This document shows, piece by piece, positions 35,736-47,900 of a DNA stretch of 64,000 nucleotides. The notes beneath the pieces were generated by a model that did no database searches, was not told the origin of the DNA, and saw nothing but the letters and a program-made list of their open reading frames with translations. A program made the position numbers and the translations under genes. The DNA lies in contig NC_133943.1 in assembly GCF_031877795.1 (NCBI RefSeq), positions 12,579,001-12,643,000 of the forward strand, written 5' to 3'. Numbering within the stretch: the stretch's first letter is position 1; every line of letters begins with the position of its first letter. This stretch comes from Strix aluco. Its lineage: Eukaryota; Chordata; Aves; Strigiformes; Strigidae.

Positions 35736-38700
35736 GTTTTGCACTGACATCGCTGAGCTTTTCATGCTATAAACAACAGTTCTCCTTGCAGACAGATCCG
35801 TAGCTTTCCCATCTTGTACATTATACAAAACAAGGAAATAGGTTTTTAAAATTCACTTTATAATAATGTTTGTTTAAGCTCTCTGTATTTAAGCTGACTG
35901 AAGGTCGAATGAATGGAGGTAACAATGCAGTCACTTCAGAGGGTAGGTTGTGCTCCCCAGATGCCCGTCTGCAAACAAGCTCCCAGAACCACGGGAATGA
36001 GTTATCTCCAGGATAACAGGGGATACCTCCGGGAAGGAAGCTCTTATGCAAATAGCAAAGCAAAAAGCTTTTGTACTGAGCATAAAGGGGCTCATCCTGG
36101 CACCTCTGGGGCTTGCAGACAGATGCACACTGATCTCCTGGGCAGCAGCTGCAACACGCTGCCAGCAGCTCCCCTCCGAACCAAGCACATCTCCGCCTCG
36201 GCAGGCTCAGGGGAGCTCCAGCCGCTCTGCTGGTGACATTGCAATGCAGACCCTGGGGCATCTCACACTCAGTGGCAGCTTTCATGACCTGTGCCTCCTG
36301 TGCCACAAACTGTGAGAAGGAAACTTGGTCCATGCAGGACCTGGACAGGAGTTGGCAAGAAAATTTGGATCAGCCACTGGCAAATGTCAAGTCAGAACCA
36401 AATGTGAGAAGGATTTGTATCTGCGCCCGCTTCTGGGGGCTAGCAGCAGATCTTAGATCCCTTCCCAGGAGAGATGCCTTCTCTGTGCCCAGCATGGTGT
36501 TGGCTGGCTCAGGTGCCCCACAGCCTCCCCCATGTAGACCCCATTGGTAATCCCTGTAACAGAAACCCAGAGGCCAAAATCAGAGCCCTCAATTCTGCTC
36601 CACAAAAGCAGTGTAACATGATTAAGGAGCAGTAGCTGTTACGGGAACTCTAAGATTAGGTCCCTGCCTGGGCCGCTTTCATGGAAGACTTGCAGGTTGC
36701 CCTAAGAGCCCTTCTCAGGCCTCATGGATTCGCTGTCTGGCCCATTTGGTTTCTGGTGCTTCAAGGATGCCGACCCTAACAGGTTTTGGTTCAAATGGAT
36801 AAAAAAGACAGAAGGGGAAATAGCCACCGAATGCATAAATTACTTCCCTAAGGGTGCAGGAGACGCACAAGATAGATATATTGTGATAAACCTGTCCTTG
36901 TAATAGCAGCTGATGGAGGGAGGAAGAGGACTCTGAAGGAATTGCCCATCTGATGACTTAGCCACCTTTTGCCAGCAGCAGTTCTTGGCTATGCATAAGG
37001 AAGGTGCATGTGCAAACACTCCATTTTCATTCTTTCCCTGTGGCTCTTCCTCTGGTGTCCCAACTCTGCTTGCACCCATGTCCTAAAAGAGTCCTGGCAG
37101 GGACTCCAGATTTCCCATTAACAACATATGAACCAAGCCCCCACTGACTTTCCTTTCCAGCCTTGGGAAACACGTCCAGGGAGCATGGATAGAAATGGCT
37201 CTCAAGTGATCATCTGTTTTTGTTTCAACAACAGTGAAATTTCTTTCCTTGTATCCAGGCTGTATTGTGGACCCTTAAATACTGCAGCTTTGGATGGAAG
37301 GAGTCTGGCAGACACATCTGGAACTTGTTTCCCAACAAGAACATTTATTTTTGGCTAATTTAGTACTTCGCAACTTCTTAGGACAAGTAGGTTTTTTTAT
37401 TTACTTTATGATGGATTGTGTAAGTATGAGTAAAAGTTGGTTGTTTCACTAGCAGTGAAGAAAATATAAAAAAACCCCATCCTTTGGCAAACACCCACAC
37501 AGAAGTTTTTAAAAGCGGTCTCAAAATACTGAACTGCATCTGTAGGCTGCAGCTACTCCTCACCACCGTGTATGCCTGTACTCCATAAAAGGAGTACAAA
37601 ATGACAGGAAATCACAATAGCAACTTTTAAAACCACTTTTTGTGGTATTTTTATAAATAGCTGCACAATTTGCAGAGTAGTGCTGTATTGTCCCCATGCA
37701 TTGCTGTACTCGCTGTACTGCCATGTATGTGCCTGGAAACAACAAGGAGGAAATTATATAGGCTGGAGCATCCTACAGGTGTGCTGGACAAGGTGAGAAT
37801 TTCCCTCTTCATCTTCTTAAGTGAAACTTGCCAGCATTTGCTTTCCTGTTCCTATGGCACAATTCAGTCTCTGAAGTTGTCCAGAGCTGGTCACACTTAG
37901 GCCCCAGCTGATGCAAGGTTTTGGCATAAGTACTGAGACCGTGAAAGAACAAAGCTTAAACAGTTGGGTGAAAGTAAGGGAATATTAGTGAAAAATAACA
38001 AAAAGTAGCTTGTAAAGGACTTGCAACCTCCATGGCCAGCAGAAGCTCTTTCCCTGCATCAGACTTCTGCCCCAAAATGAATGCATGAAGGACATGTTGT
38101 ATAACATACTTTTCAGAGACAAAAGCCGAGAAATTTGAGGTCTGTCTTAAGCTGGTTTATCTGGTTGTGACCAAACCTTTTTCTTGTTTAAAACTACACA
38201 ATTTTGAAAGAAGGACCTTCATTGATGCCGTTTGTACCCTGATGCCAAACTCCCTTCTAGTATCACAGACCATCCCATCCATATATCCCTGCCGTCTGAG
38301 CATGCTGCTACCTCCAAATTCATTTAGCACAGGAGGAACACACCATGAGTCCAGGTGAGCTCAAGAGTAAGGAATATCTCACTCCCAATAACTATGGAGG
38401 GTATACGATTGAATGTCTGTGCTTATCGTGGATAATTTTAGATGTAGGTTAATTTTAGATTAAGAACTATGAATGATAAACTTTGCTGACAACATGCAGA
38501 TTCTTTTCTGTACTTATTTTCCATTTGTGGACCATTCATTGCAATTTTTTCGTTATTGCAACTGATATTGCGACTATTTTTGTTCAGTTTCATGGGACAT
38601 CGCTAGTCCTTGCCATTGCAAATTCAGAATTTATTATTAAGTAGTGCACAATATTCAGTTAAAAATCTGCTGTTCCCATGAGCTTTCTTACCGGTTAATT

Positions 38701-40200
38701 TATTTGGTAGAATATTTACAGTGGTGGCTATAACTGCCAGAAAGTCAGAGATTCTTCGTACTTGGGAATAAAAAGTGGAAATTTCAAATCTTCTCATGAG
38801 CAACATGAGAACTGCAAAATGCTTTCAAAATGATTTTTAGAAGTTTCTTTTTGAAAATTTCAAAATTAAATAGTGTGGCAGTCATCCGTGCTTGGGTGTG
38901 AGGGGGTGGGAGACTGGGCACTGAGAAGCGGTGGCCAAGTGGAGCCAAAGTTTTAAGGACTCCTGGCAGTGGTAGGTTCAGAGAGGCTGAACGTGAGCTG
39001 GACCATCCAGCCTCTGCAGGAGAGGGTCTGGAAAGGCTGCGATCCTTCAACCTGAGCAGGTCACCAGGGAAAGTGACTGGAAAGCATTCAGGGCTGGATC
39101 TGCCAGACAGATTTGATCAACAGTCTTCCCAAAATGCGTATGGTGGGATGAAACATCTGGTGTTTGATGATAGTGGTGCACTGCCTCGAAAACACTGCAT
39201 TCAGAAACCTCCAGCCTGCGCCCAGGCCTCCGGGGCATGTGGGATCCTCAGCGCCTCCCTTGCGGCCACGTCAGTCCATGCTTCCAGCTCTGAGGACCTC
39301 AGCTGAGCTGGCGGCTTGTTGGCTGTCACATTTGCTCAGCACTCATGTCCATCACTCACTATTAACGCGTGAGGCAGGGCTCCCACCCCCGGGGTGTGAC
39401 TGGAGCAGCTGGTGTCACTGGGGACTGTTTACAGCTTTGCGGAGAGGCTGAATGGGAAATCAGTTCTGTAAACACTGCCAGAGGAGAGTGGATATTATTT
39501 ATTTAGTGCGATAATACAACAGCAGTGGGTTAGTCAAACAGTAATTAGCAACAGGTCATGCCATAATTAGAGAGTCTGTTGCAGTTGGTTACCTCTTACT
39601 GAATGCCACCAGTAAGTCATCAAGTATCTGGGGTAAGCAGGGGATTAGCTTGGGAAGCAAGTGCTTTCAGGCACAGTCAGGACTGTTTGGGAACACACAG
39701 ATCTTTTTCTTTGCCTCCCTTTACCCGAGCAATTAACGTAACACAAGGCTCTGAAGTGGCACTTGCTTCTCTCTTAGTTGCATGAAATCTTGAGCAAAAG
39801 CTCCAAACAGCTCTCTGGAGTGATTAAATCTCATCAGAAAGAGCTTGAAGTCTCAGGGGGTACAAAGGAGTAATTCTTTTCTCTCCTCTTACAGAAGGAG
39901 GGGAAAAGAAAGTTCTGTTCCTCAAGAACAGGTTTATATTTTACATGTCTTTTTTTTTTTTCTTCCCGCTTCTTCTTGCTATTTTAAGAATCAAGTTTCC
40001 ATAATTCTGTTGTCTGAACATCAGAAGTTATACAGGCAGTGAGATTCTGGCGCTTCATATGTGAAAGGAAAGAAAATACCTCAATCAGTTAAGGGCGTTC
40101 ATGGGTTTTTGCTGAATCTTCCTTCCACTGAATGATTTGCTGTGTTTAAAGAATGAAGGACTGAAATCAGTGACTGGAGACAGCAAATAACTACTAGGTA
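35736..40200. other. Non-coding intronic sequence, no supported gene
   Basis: About 4.5 kb. The frame at 35,821-36,333 (minus, 170 codons) is Cys- and Ser-rich without a recognisable family. The segment 39,480-39,600 is AT-rich, with two TAATTA-type cores, and stands out from its GC-richer left flank. A 12-nt T run lies at 39,950-39,961. No RNA gene or transposon is recognised. Confidence 0.5.
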
Positions 40201-41099
40201 AATGCCACGCACATCAGTCTGGATACATTACTCAATCTTCACACCCTTGGATGCTTCTGCAATGCCTTCACATTGCAATTTCATCTTTTCAGTCATAGCT
40301 TTCCCCTCCATTAGCCTGACTGTCTGGAGAGGCTCCCATTTCTGCTCACTCACAGATTTTGCCTTGCCATCACCTGCAGAGATTTGCCTCCTCATAGGAG
40401 TGCGTTTGGTCATGCTGCACTGCTTGAGCGCGACAGTTGTAATCAGTACAAGTCAAATATATGCGTCTTCTTGCTTGTCTGAATTTGCCTGGTTTCAACT
40501 TTCAGTCCCCAGCATGCCTTCTGCCACTGGGATTGCCCTGTCACCAGTGTCCTGTTTCTTGAGTATGTACTTGCAGGACATGCTCAAGTCCTTATTCTCC
40601 CTCTCCTGGGATAAACTAAATAGATTACTCTCCAGAAGCATCCTATGGTAAAAACATCTCTTCCAGTTCTTTCGTCAGGCTCCTGGCTTTTCTCCTATGT
40701 ATATCCAGCTATCCAACATCTTTCTTATGCCAACATCAGGATGGAGCAAGGTACCATAGCAGCCTCATACCTGCTTTTTCATTTCAAGATCCTCCTGAGA
40801 ATTATGTTAGCCACAACAAATGGCAGTAGGCGCTTGACTTGAGCTGACAACAAGCAGGGACCTCATTTCCTTTTCAGTCATCTCTTTCCAAGGCCAAATT
40901 GGCCCTGTCCTGTAAATATTGCCTTTATTTTGGTTTCCACACATGTTGCCTCACCTTGGTTATACTCAAATGCATATAGTTTCCTTGCAAAATATAGCCG
41001 AGCAATCCAGATTGCTCTGTGTCAGCATGCTGTGCTGCCTGATCAATTTATCAGTCCCCCTGATCTTGGTCACCAGCAAACTCTTAAGTGATGATTTCA
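40201..41099 (-). other. Sequence adjoining the LINE fossil, possibly its 3' part
   Basis: This lies immediately 3' (on the minus strand) of the recognisable reverse transcriptase remains. Translations of the minus strand are broken by many stops and frameshifts. I could not align the expected downstream motifs (SGVPQGS-like or YADD-like) with confidence. It may be the continuation of the same decayed LINE or unrelated sequence. Plus-strand frames here (40,202-40,651 and 40,919-41,131) have no recognisable family. Confidence 0.25.
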
Positions 41100-41990
41100 A
41101 GAGACTTTTCTTGTCATGGGTAAAAAACTGAGTAGCAGAAAACTTGTAACAGATTCCCAGGGTACCATGCTAGAACCAGAATTGTTAGGCAGCATTTCCA
41201 TGTTGCATGTACATTGGAGACCTGTCGCTATACTGGGTTTAATTCTGCCCAAGAGTCCTGTACGGAGTTGGTATTGTCCTTGCTTCTTTATCAAAACCTC
41301 ATGTAATATGAAATCAAATGCTTTTCTGAAATCTGAGAATGCATCAACTTATTACAGCAGTATTGGTTTTGATTATCACTGAAAATATCAAGATGGCAAA
41401 TTTATTCTCCTCTAATCCACACTGATTTGCCAAATTCTACTCCCCATCTTTAATTCCTGATGAATTGTATTCTTTATGAGCCATGTTATCATCGTTCTGG
41501 AGAGCAGTCTTGGATTGATAGGCTTATAATTACCTAGATTATCCACTTTATTATTTCAAAATATTGGTACATTTTTTTGTTAACTCTGATTGTCCAAGTT
41601 TACTGGAAATAAAGATCAACCATGTGTAAAGTTCCTTACCCAACTCTCTAAAATGTTTTTTTTTTTTTAAAATGCCATTATTTGGACTTGCTAATTTTGA
41701 AGTGTCTAGCATTAGTAACTGCTGTTTACTATTTTGTTTAATGTCTGTGAGGATGGAAAAGTTCATCACCACATAATATGGCTCCCAAAAGTAGAACAGA
41801 AGTATTTATTGGCAGTGTCTGCTTTTTCTGAATCATGGTCAACAACTCTACCATCATCCAACTGATCAGCTTAACTTTTAATATTTCTTTTCTTCCTAGT
41901 ATGCTCAAAATCAACCTCTTCTGCAGCCTACAGATTTGTCTACAATTGTTACTGCTTTCTGACCATTCCCAAGCTTTTACTATATATCCA
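41100..41990 (-). mobile_element. Fossil CR1/L3-type LINE, reverse transcriptase fragment
   Basis: Conceptual minus-strand translation, with many stops and frame slips, gives reverse transcriptase motifs of the CR1/L3 clade in the right order. At about 41,770-41,872 there is a segment with DHDSEKADTANKYF, matching the family pattern D..EKA..LN.(F/Y)F. At about 41,505-41,540 there is GNYKPI, matching the conserved NYRPI box. At about 41,285-41,340 there is SDFRKAFDFILHEVL, matching DF.KAFD.V.H..L. Further upstream, at about 41,873-41,910, an RKKRN segment fits the basic region before this domain. The copy is inactive and, judging by its damage, very old. It lies antisense to the presumed host gene. 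Assignment to L3 rather than another CR1-like lineage is tentative. Confidence 0.65.
41656..41668 (+). repeat. Poly-T tract within the LINE fossil
   Basis: Thirteen consecutive T on the plus strand inside the interval between the recognisable reverse transcriptase motifs. It is probably a later expansion or insertion, because the family has no poly-A block here. Confidence 0.6.
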
Positions 41991-44900
41991 TAGCTACCAC
42001 CTTCCCCTTTCTTCTCATTACAGTATTTTTTGAAAATACAGCACAGCTGTGACATCCGACCCGTGCCTCCCTGCGGGGTTGTTGGCATGGAGGCTTCTCT
42101 GTGCTGCAGGTCTGTGACTTGGTGGTTATTGCTCTATTCTGTTTACATCCTTCCTTCTGTTTTAGTTCACTGTTTTCAGCTGTGTTAAAAACATTAGATA
42201 TTGTCTAAGCTCTTTAATGCACATGTCTGTCTCTTCATATATTCCTGCTTTGGCTTCTGTTTGCTTCTCAGAAACGTAAATCTCAGATTAGCTGCCACGA
42301 TCACCATTTCTTGATCCAGTAAACGTTCCTCTTAGTGTAGCACCTTGATGTCCCACATGGAAGCCTTGGCCAAATGCACTCATGCTCATCTTTTCATCTA
42401 CATGATACCTCAAGATGAGGGAATAACCCACAGAGCTGTCTCTGTAAAGTTGATGCCTGGTCCAGGGTAACTGCTGTGTCAGCACATCTCATTCTTAGTG
42501 GAAGGTGCACGTCCAAGAGTCCCTCCAGTATCACCAGAAATGAGGGGTGAAGCCTTCTGCATCCAAGTCCAGGCAAATTTTACTTACTTACTTCCTTTGT
42601 GGGTCTGCTGATTCTCTGCAGAGCTAAAGTAAGCAGGGGAATTAGGAAGCCTGCACTTCACAGCAGTACAAAGCAGGACACACTTCACCCACAAGAGAAA
42701 CAACAGCATGGGGCACATTGTAGAGAGCCTGACAGAAACCATTCTGAGGAGTAACAGCCTGAAGTGAGCAGAATTTGAAAAATACCCTTGTTCAAAGTAT
42801 GTGTGCTGGTAGAAATAACTGATCTCTGTGAAACCATTGAAAATGAGCCACATGACATCTCATAGCTGCCAGGTGTCAGACACAATTAATGTCGGGACAG
42901 CTTGTTTTACCTGGAGAGTCTGGCTGATTAGAACTCACAGCCCACCTAAAGCATGCCCTGTCATTCATTTGAAAGCAGTTTGCCCTTTGAGCTCATTTAT
43001 TCTTTACCCCCCTCCCATCAGGAGGGCCATAAGGCTCACAGCTTTAGCCCACCAAAAAATAACCTTGAGTGTCAACCCTCAGGGTCTCAGAGTTCCAAGT
43101 TTATTTTGGTTTCTTCACTTTTAATGACCTGAGAAGGATTCAGTAATTTGATAATTTAATTTAAAAGAAGTCAAAAACATCAACAACATCTCAGAATGTG
43201 CTGAGCTCAGCATAGTTTGGTAGGAAAAGACACTTCCTCCAAATACATACTTCCTAAGCAGAAGAAGCATCCGACCCAGCTTCTGCTCAACCCCTACCAA
43301 CACAACTCTTGACCCCACACTGCCCTGCATAGCCCAGCAGACATGGGCCTGACTTACAAATATCTGCTCTGTGATGGGATCACTCATTGCTTCCACCTGG
43401 GATGATGAGCTGATAAAGCCTGCAGCTGGGACACAGGCTCTTGTTTGAGCCCCCTTGCCCTGGACTGCTGCTAGTAGTGCAAGGGTAGTGGCGTGACTGC
43501 TAGCACAGCCTGGTTAGATACTGAGCCCATAGTGATTGTCTGAACTTTCTCACAAGAAAAATTTGCATACTCCAGTTGTTCCCCTCTGACCACCACCAGA
43601 GAAGGTCACTGCTTTATTGCTGCAGTATGTAAGTACCTACAGTCATCTCAAAGTAGTTCTGTTACTGCTGTGAAATATTTGGAGCAAGCTCTTCTGTAGG
43701 TAACGTCAGAGCCTGTGTGCTGAGAGTGTATTATAATGCATTCCCTCTTGCCTCATCCCCGTCTTTTAAAAAAGTAATTAATTAATTAACCTTTTGACAT
43801 TACCTGATGGTATCAGCTTCTTAACCAGAAAAGGTGATGGCTGTGCACTTTATATATTTTGTACAGACCTCGAGAATTGCATGGTCTCTTGGGGACTGTG
43901 ATTATTTTAGCTTGCTGCTCAACTAATTTTTTTGAAGTGAGCCAGAGGCAGATCAAGTTTAAGATTAACATACTCAGCCAGTTTTCTCTCTAGAAGCTGT
44001 CATCCTTTAATGGAGTGTGAAGAAATGGCAGCAGAGGCATGAGTCAGTTGGGTTGGTTACATATATCTCTAGCTTATTGCTCTGGGAATTTTGTTTCTGC
44101 TTCATTTTCGAAAATGTCCCATGGACTCATGGCATTTCCATCATGGCACAGGGGCAGCAGAAACCTCCTGGCTCTGGTCTGCCTGTGGCAATCAAGAATG
44201 TTGATGAGAAAGTGTGAATGTGGTGCAATGAGTTAAACTATGTGGGATCAGCACCCTCGCTCAGAGGTGTGTCTATTTGCAACAGCTTCGTGTTTGCATT
44301 AGTTTATTTGTCTTAACCCCCCATGTGCAGGGAGATGTGAGGGTTTGGTTTTTTTTTTTTTTTAGCAAGGACAGCAGGTCTGTTGGCACCCTTGGGCAGG
44401 AGCAGGTAAGGTCTGTGCCTGTAGGCTTTCACGCCATGGGTTATAAATTTCCACCTAACCTCTGTAAGATGTCCTCTGCTGCTGAGGTATTCAGACAGAT
44501 GCACCCTAAAACTTCCCATCAATAGTCAGTTTGGTCAGACAGAAGTAACAGGGAATTTTTAATGCTTGAGATTTAAAGCTTTACCTAAACCCTTTGCACA
44601 GCTGAAATCACAGAAGATGTAATTCATCACAACCCTACTGATTTCTTAGTCATAGTTACACAGGAGCAATTACAACAAACAAAGATACCTAGGCCAGGAA
44701 ATACTTTTGTTTCTGCTGAAGTCCAGGAGTTGCAGAACCATAAACACAGTGACTGGCGTGTCTTGACGCTGGGCTTCAAAGCAGGAGGTTATTTCCTGAT
44801 GGCATTTCACAGACTACAAAACCATCTTATGGCAGCAATAAAAATAAAGCAGAGGAATTTTATTCCAACACAATAAAGCTATAGTCATGCATGAACTCCA

Positions 44901-47900
44901 GATGGGGAGTGTAACATGTCCACCACACAGTGACCCATGTAGGAAATCAGGCAGGAGTTGAAGGTAGCGTGAAAGACGAGTTACGCTCGAGTCCCTCTCG
45001 TGCTACAAATGAATCATGGTGCCTGCAGTGCGGTGGCAGCCTCGGAGGGCTCCTCTCTGCAGAGCATGATGAGGAATCTTTCATGGCTTGCTCATCTGCT
45101 TTGACTCATGGTTCCCCTCCTTGGCCTCGGTGATGCAGTGCTACCCAAGTGGGTTTGCAGGCAGGATGGGAATCCAAGTGAGGAACAAAATCAGGTGAAA
45201 AAGACTTGCCTGCAAAGCAAAGAATAGTATCAGGTGTTGAAACTCGGGCGCTGGGAGTGACTCCAGGCTCCCCCTATGACATTTCAGCACTCAATGGCAG
45301 GAGGGAGATGGTTCCTTTCACTGCTCTTTCCCTCGGCTGTCTCAAGGTGGCAACTGCCAGCGTGTACTCATTAGCAGAGCTCAGAACAGCGCAGCGGTGT
45401 ATCTCTGTGATAAGATGAATGCCTCTGGTGATGTGCATTTTCCATGGGTCATTTTTTGTTTGCTTTGGAGCAGGGTAGCTTTTTAAACAAGAGGCTGAAG
45501 GCTTGGGCTGCTGTAAACCAGAGGATTGCTACTGAGTGACACAGTCATTGCCCGTCACTGCCTGCAGTGTTCTTGTTGGGGTATGAGTTAACCTCTGCCA
45601 CAGGACCACCAGCACTTGTCTCTAAAGTTCATTTGCAGTAGGAGGGCACTATACTGGCTAGTAATTTATTAGAGAATTGGTAAAAGCAAGGATCTCAGCT
45701 AAAGTGTAGAGCTGCTCTCAACCGCATCAAGCACCAGGTCCATGTGTTTGTCTGTAGAGGCAGGGCTGAGTTAGTGATGGTGGTGGGTGTCCTGTAGCTC
45801 GTCCAGTGAGCTGTGAGTTACCTTCAGGACCATCTCACCGCGTCAAAGCTGAAGGATTTCCATATTTCCTAGCATTTATCGTGTACATTTCTCTGCTGTG
45901 TAAATAAAGCAAGTTTATTTGACTGTAGGCACAGAAAGCACAGCTGGTGCCTTTCTGGAGCAGTAGTTTCCATACCCTGGGTCTGTGCTGGTGTGAGAAC
46001 AAGAGTAGCTGGAAAGTGTGTTTTCTAGGGAGGGAAAATTTACAGTGAGTTATGGGGAAGTGTTATGACATGTGAGCAAGAAGGAAACATGGTAGCCCTG
46101 TACAAATCCCCATCAAACACATGTATGATGTCTGCTCCTCTGTGGTGATGAGAAGCACTAACATTGTGCCTTGTCCTTATGAACACAAACCCATTTGTGA
46201 CAGTAAATCATGCCCATCTGTGTTTCTACCCACACTTCTGATGCGCTCGTTGAACTCAACCACCCTTCTTGCCTTCATTTGTTGACTGATAGCTCTTACT
46301 GTATCTTGGTCTTTTAAGATCCATGGTCTCATGCTGGATGTTCTCTTGGCTTCCTATGCTGAGGGTTTGATATTGCAGTCAAAGACTTGGAGCATTTTGG
46401 TTACCAACTGATAGTAATTGCTAAAGGTGAGAGCAGCAAGTTGTGAAATTTCATAATACTACTGTCATAGTAAATAACCCCTCAGGTTTTATAGCTGCTT
46501 TCTCTGCTCAGAGCTCTTATACAAATGTGGCGTGGTATACACAAGGATCTCGTACAGATGTGTCTGCACTGAAACAAAGTCACCCTTGAACAGCCCGTAG
46601 AAATTTTACTGCTCTAAATATTTGGTCCAAGAGAACAGGTAGGCGGAATTGCTTCCACATGTCCTTTCCAAGGGAACAGCCCTTATATTGTGCTGTCTGT
46701 TAGTACTTTTTTGGTACTCAAAGGTGGCATTTAAACTTTCATTTTTGAAAGTGCAGAATACCTTAGTGTAAGGTGGAAAAGGCACAGAGGTTACAGATGA
46801 GAGGCCACGAAGGCCAGATTGACATGGAGGAAAGCCTGCCTGTCTGCAAACAGGTGAGCACCAGGTGTTGGCTTCCGCTGTGACCTGCCTGCTACTCCTG
46901 CGTCTCTCGGGAACAGGAGCCCGTTAAACTCGGTGCCCGTGGTTTGGGCTGTCAAGCCCAAAGCTCTCTCTGTGAGTCTAAAGAGCTGTTTTGAAAAATA
47001 ACCCTTCAGTGAAAAGACATTTCTTGTGTCTTTCTATTTAAAGCTGGACTCCATTTTCTTTCCCAGGTGACGTGTCACATCTATCTTTTTATTTTTCTCC
47101 GTTTAAGCAAAGTGCTGCATTTTAACCTGCTGGAATGACATTTGATTAAAATCAGTCCAGCAATCTGTCTCTGCTGACAACGGAGGGACTTCTTATCAGC
47201 TTTGTCCTTCGTGGGGAGAAAAGAGACAGCAGTGACGGAGAAGGCAAGAAGTGCTGTGGGAGGGGGCAGTGCCTTTATTAGAAATGAGTGGTGGAAATGG
47301 AGCTATTTTATCTGGGAGCGAACAGATTGGATCACTTTGGTATTTCCGACTCCTCAAGTGTTGTCATGGGCAGGATATTCTCCTGCAACAATTGGAGGGT
47401 TTTGGACTGCTTTGCAGTGATGAGCAAGAAATTATCTTTGGATTGAGGTGACTGTCACTCCACAGCATCAGTTTAATGTGGCTTGGGAAGAACTTGTTCA
47501 GTTAGCCTCTGCTAACAACTTCTCTTTCTCTGACAATGATGGAGATGGAGCTATGATAAAAATCACAACCCCAAATGTGAAATGCAGTGGGAATCGAGCA
47601 ACAGCTTTTTTTTTTATTCAATCACAGCTTTAATTTGGCAGATGTTCTCTACAGAAAGAGAGCACCCTCTTGAAATCACAGATTCAGATAGTAGTAGTCT
47701 TGATTTATGTTAGAGTGATTCCTCTGGCCTCAATCAGGAATCACAAATGCTGGATGAAAGCTAAATCACTCCCTGTACTTCCAAGAACTTACACTCTGAG
47801 AGATGTCGAGGACAGCAATTTCTAGGGGAGGGCCAAACATCTGTGACATCTTTTTTTATCAGTCCACTGCTCTGTGTTACCCAATAACAACGGGTGTCTG

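Noticed and set aside
40228-40413. Minus-strand frame with a charged, well-mixed composition
   Set aside because: Only 61 codons, with no domain; it lies in decayed sequence next to the LINE fossil and is flanked by stops in all frames.
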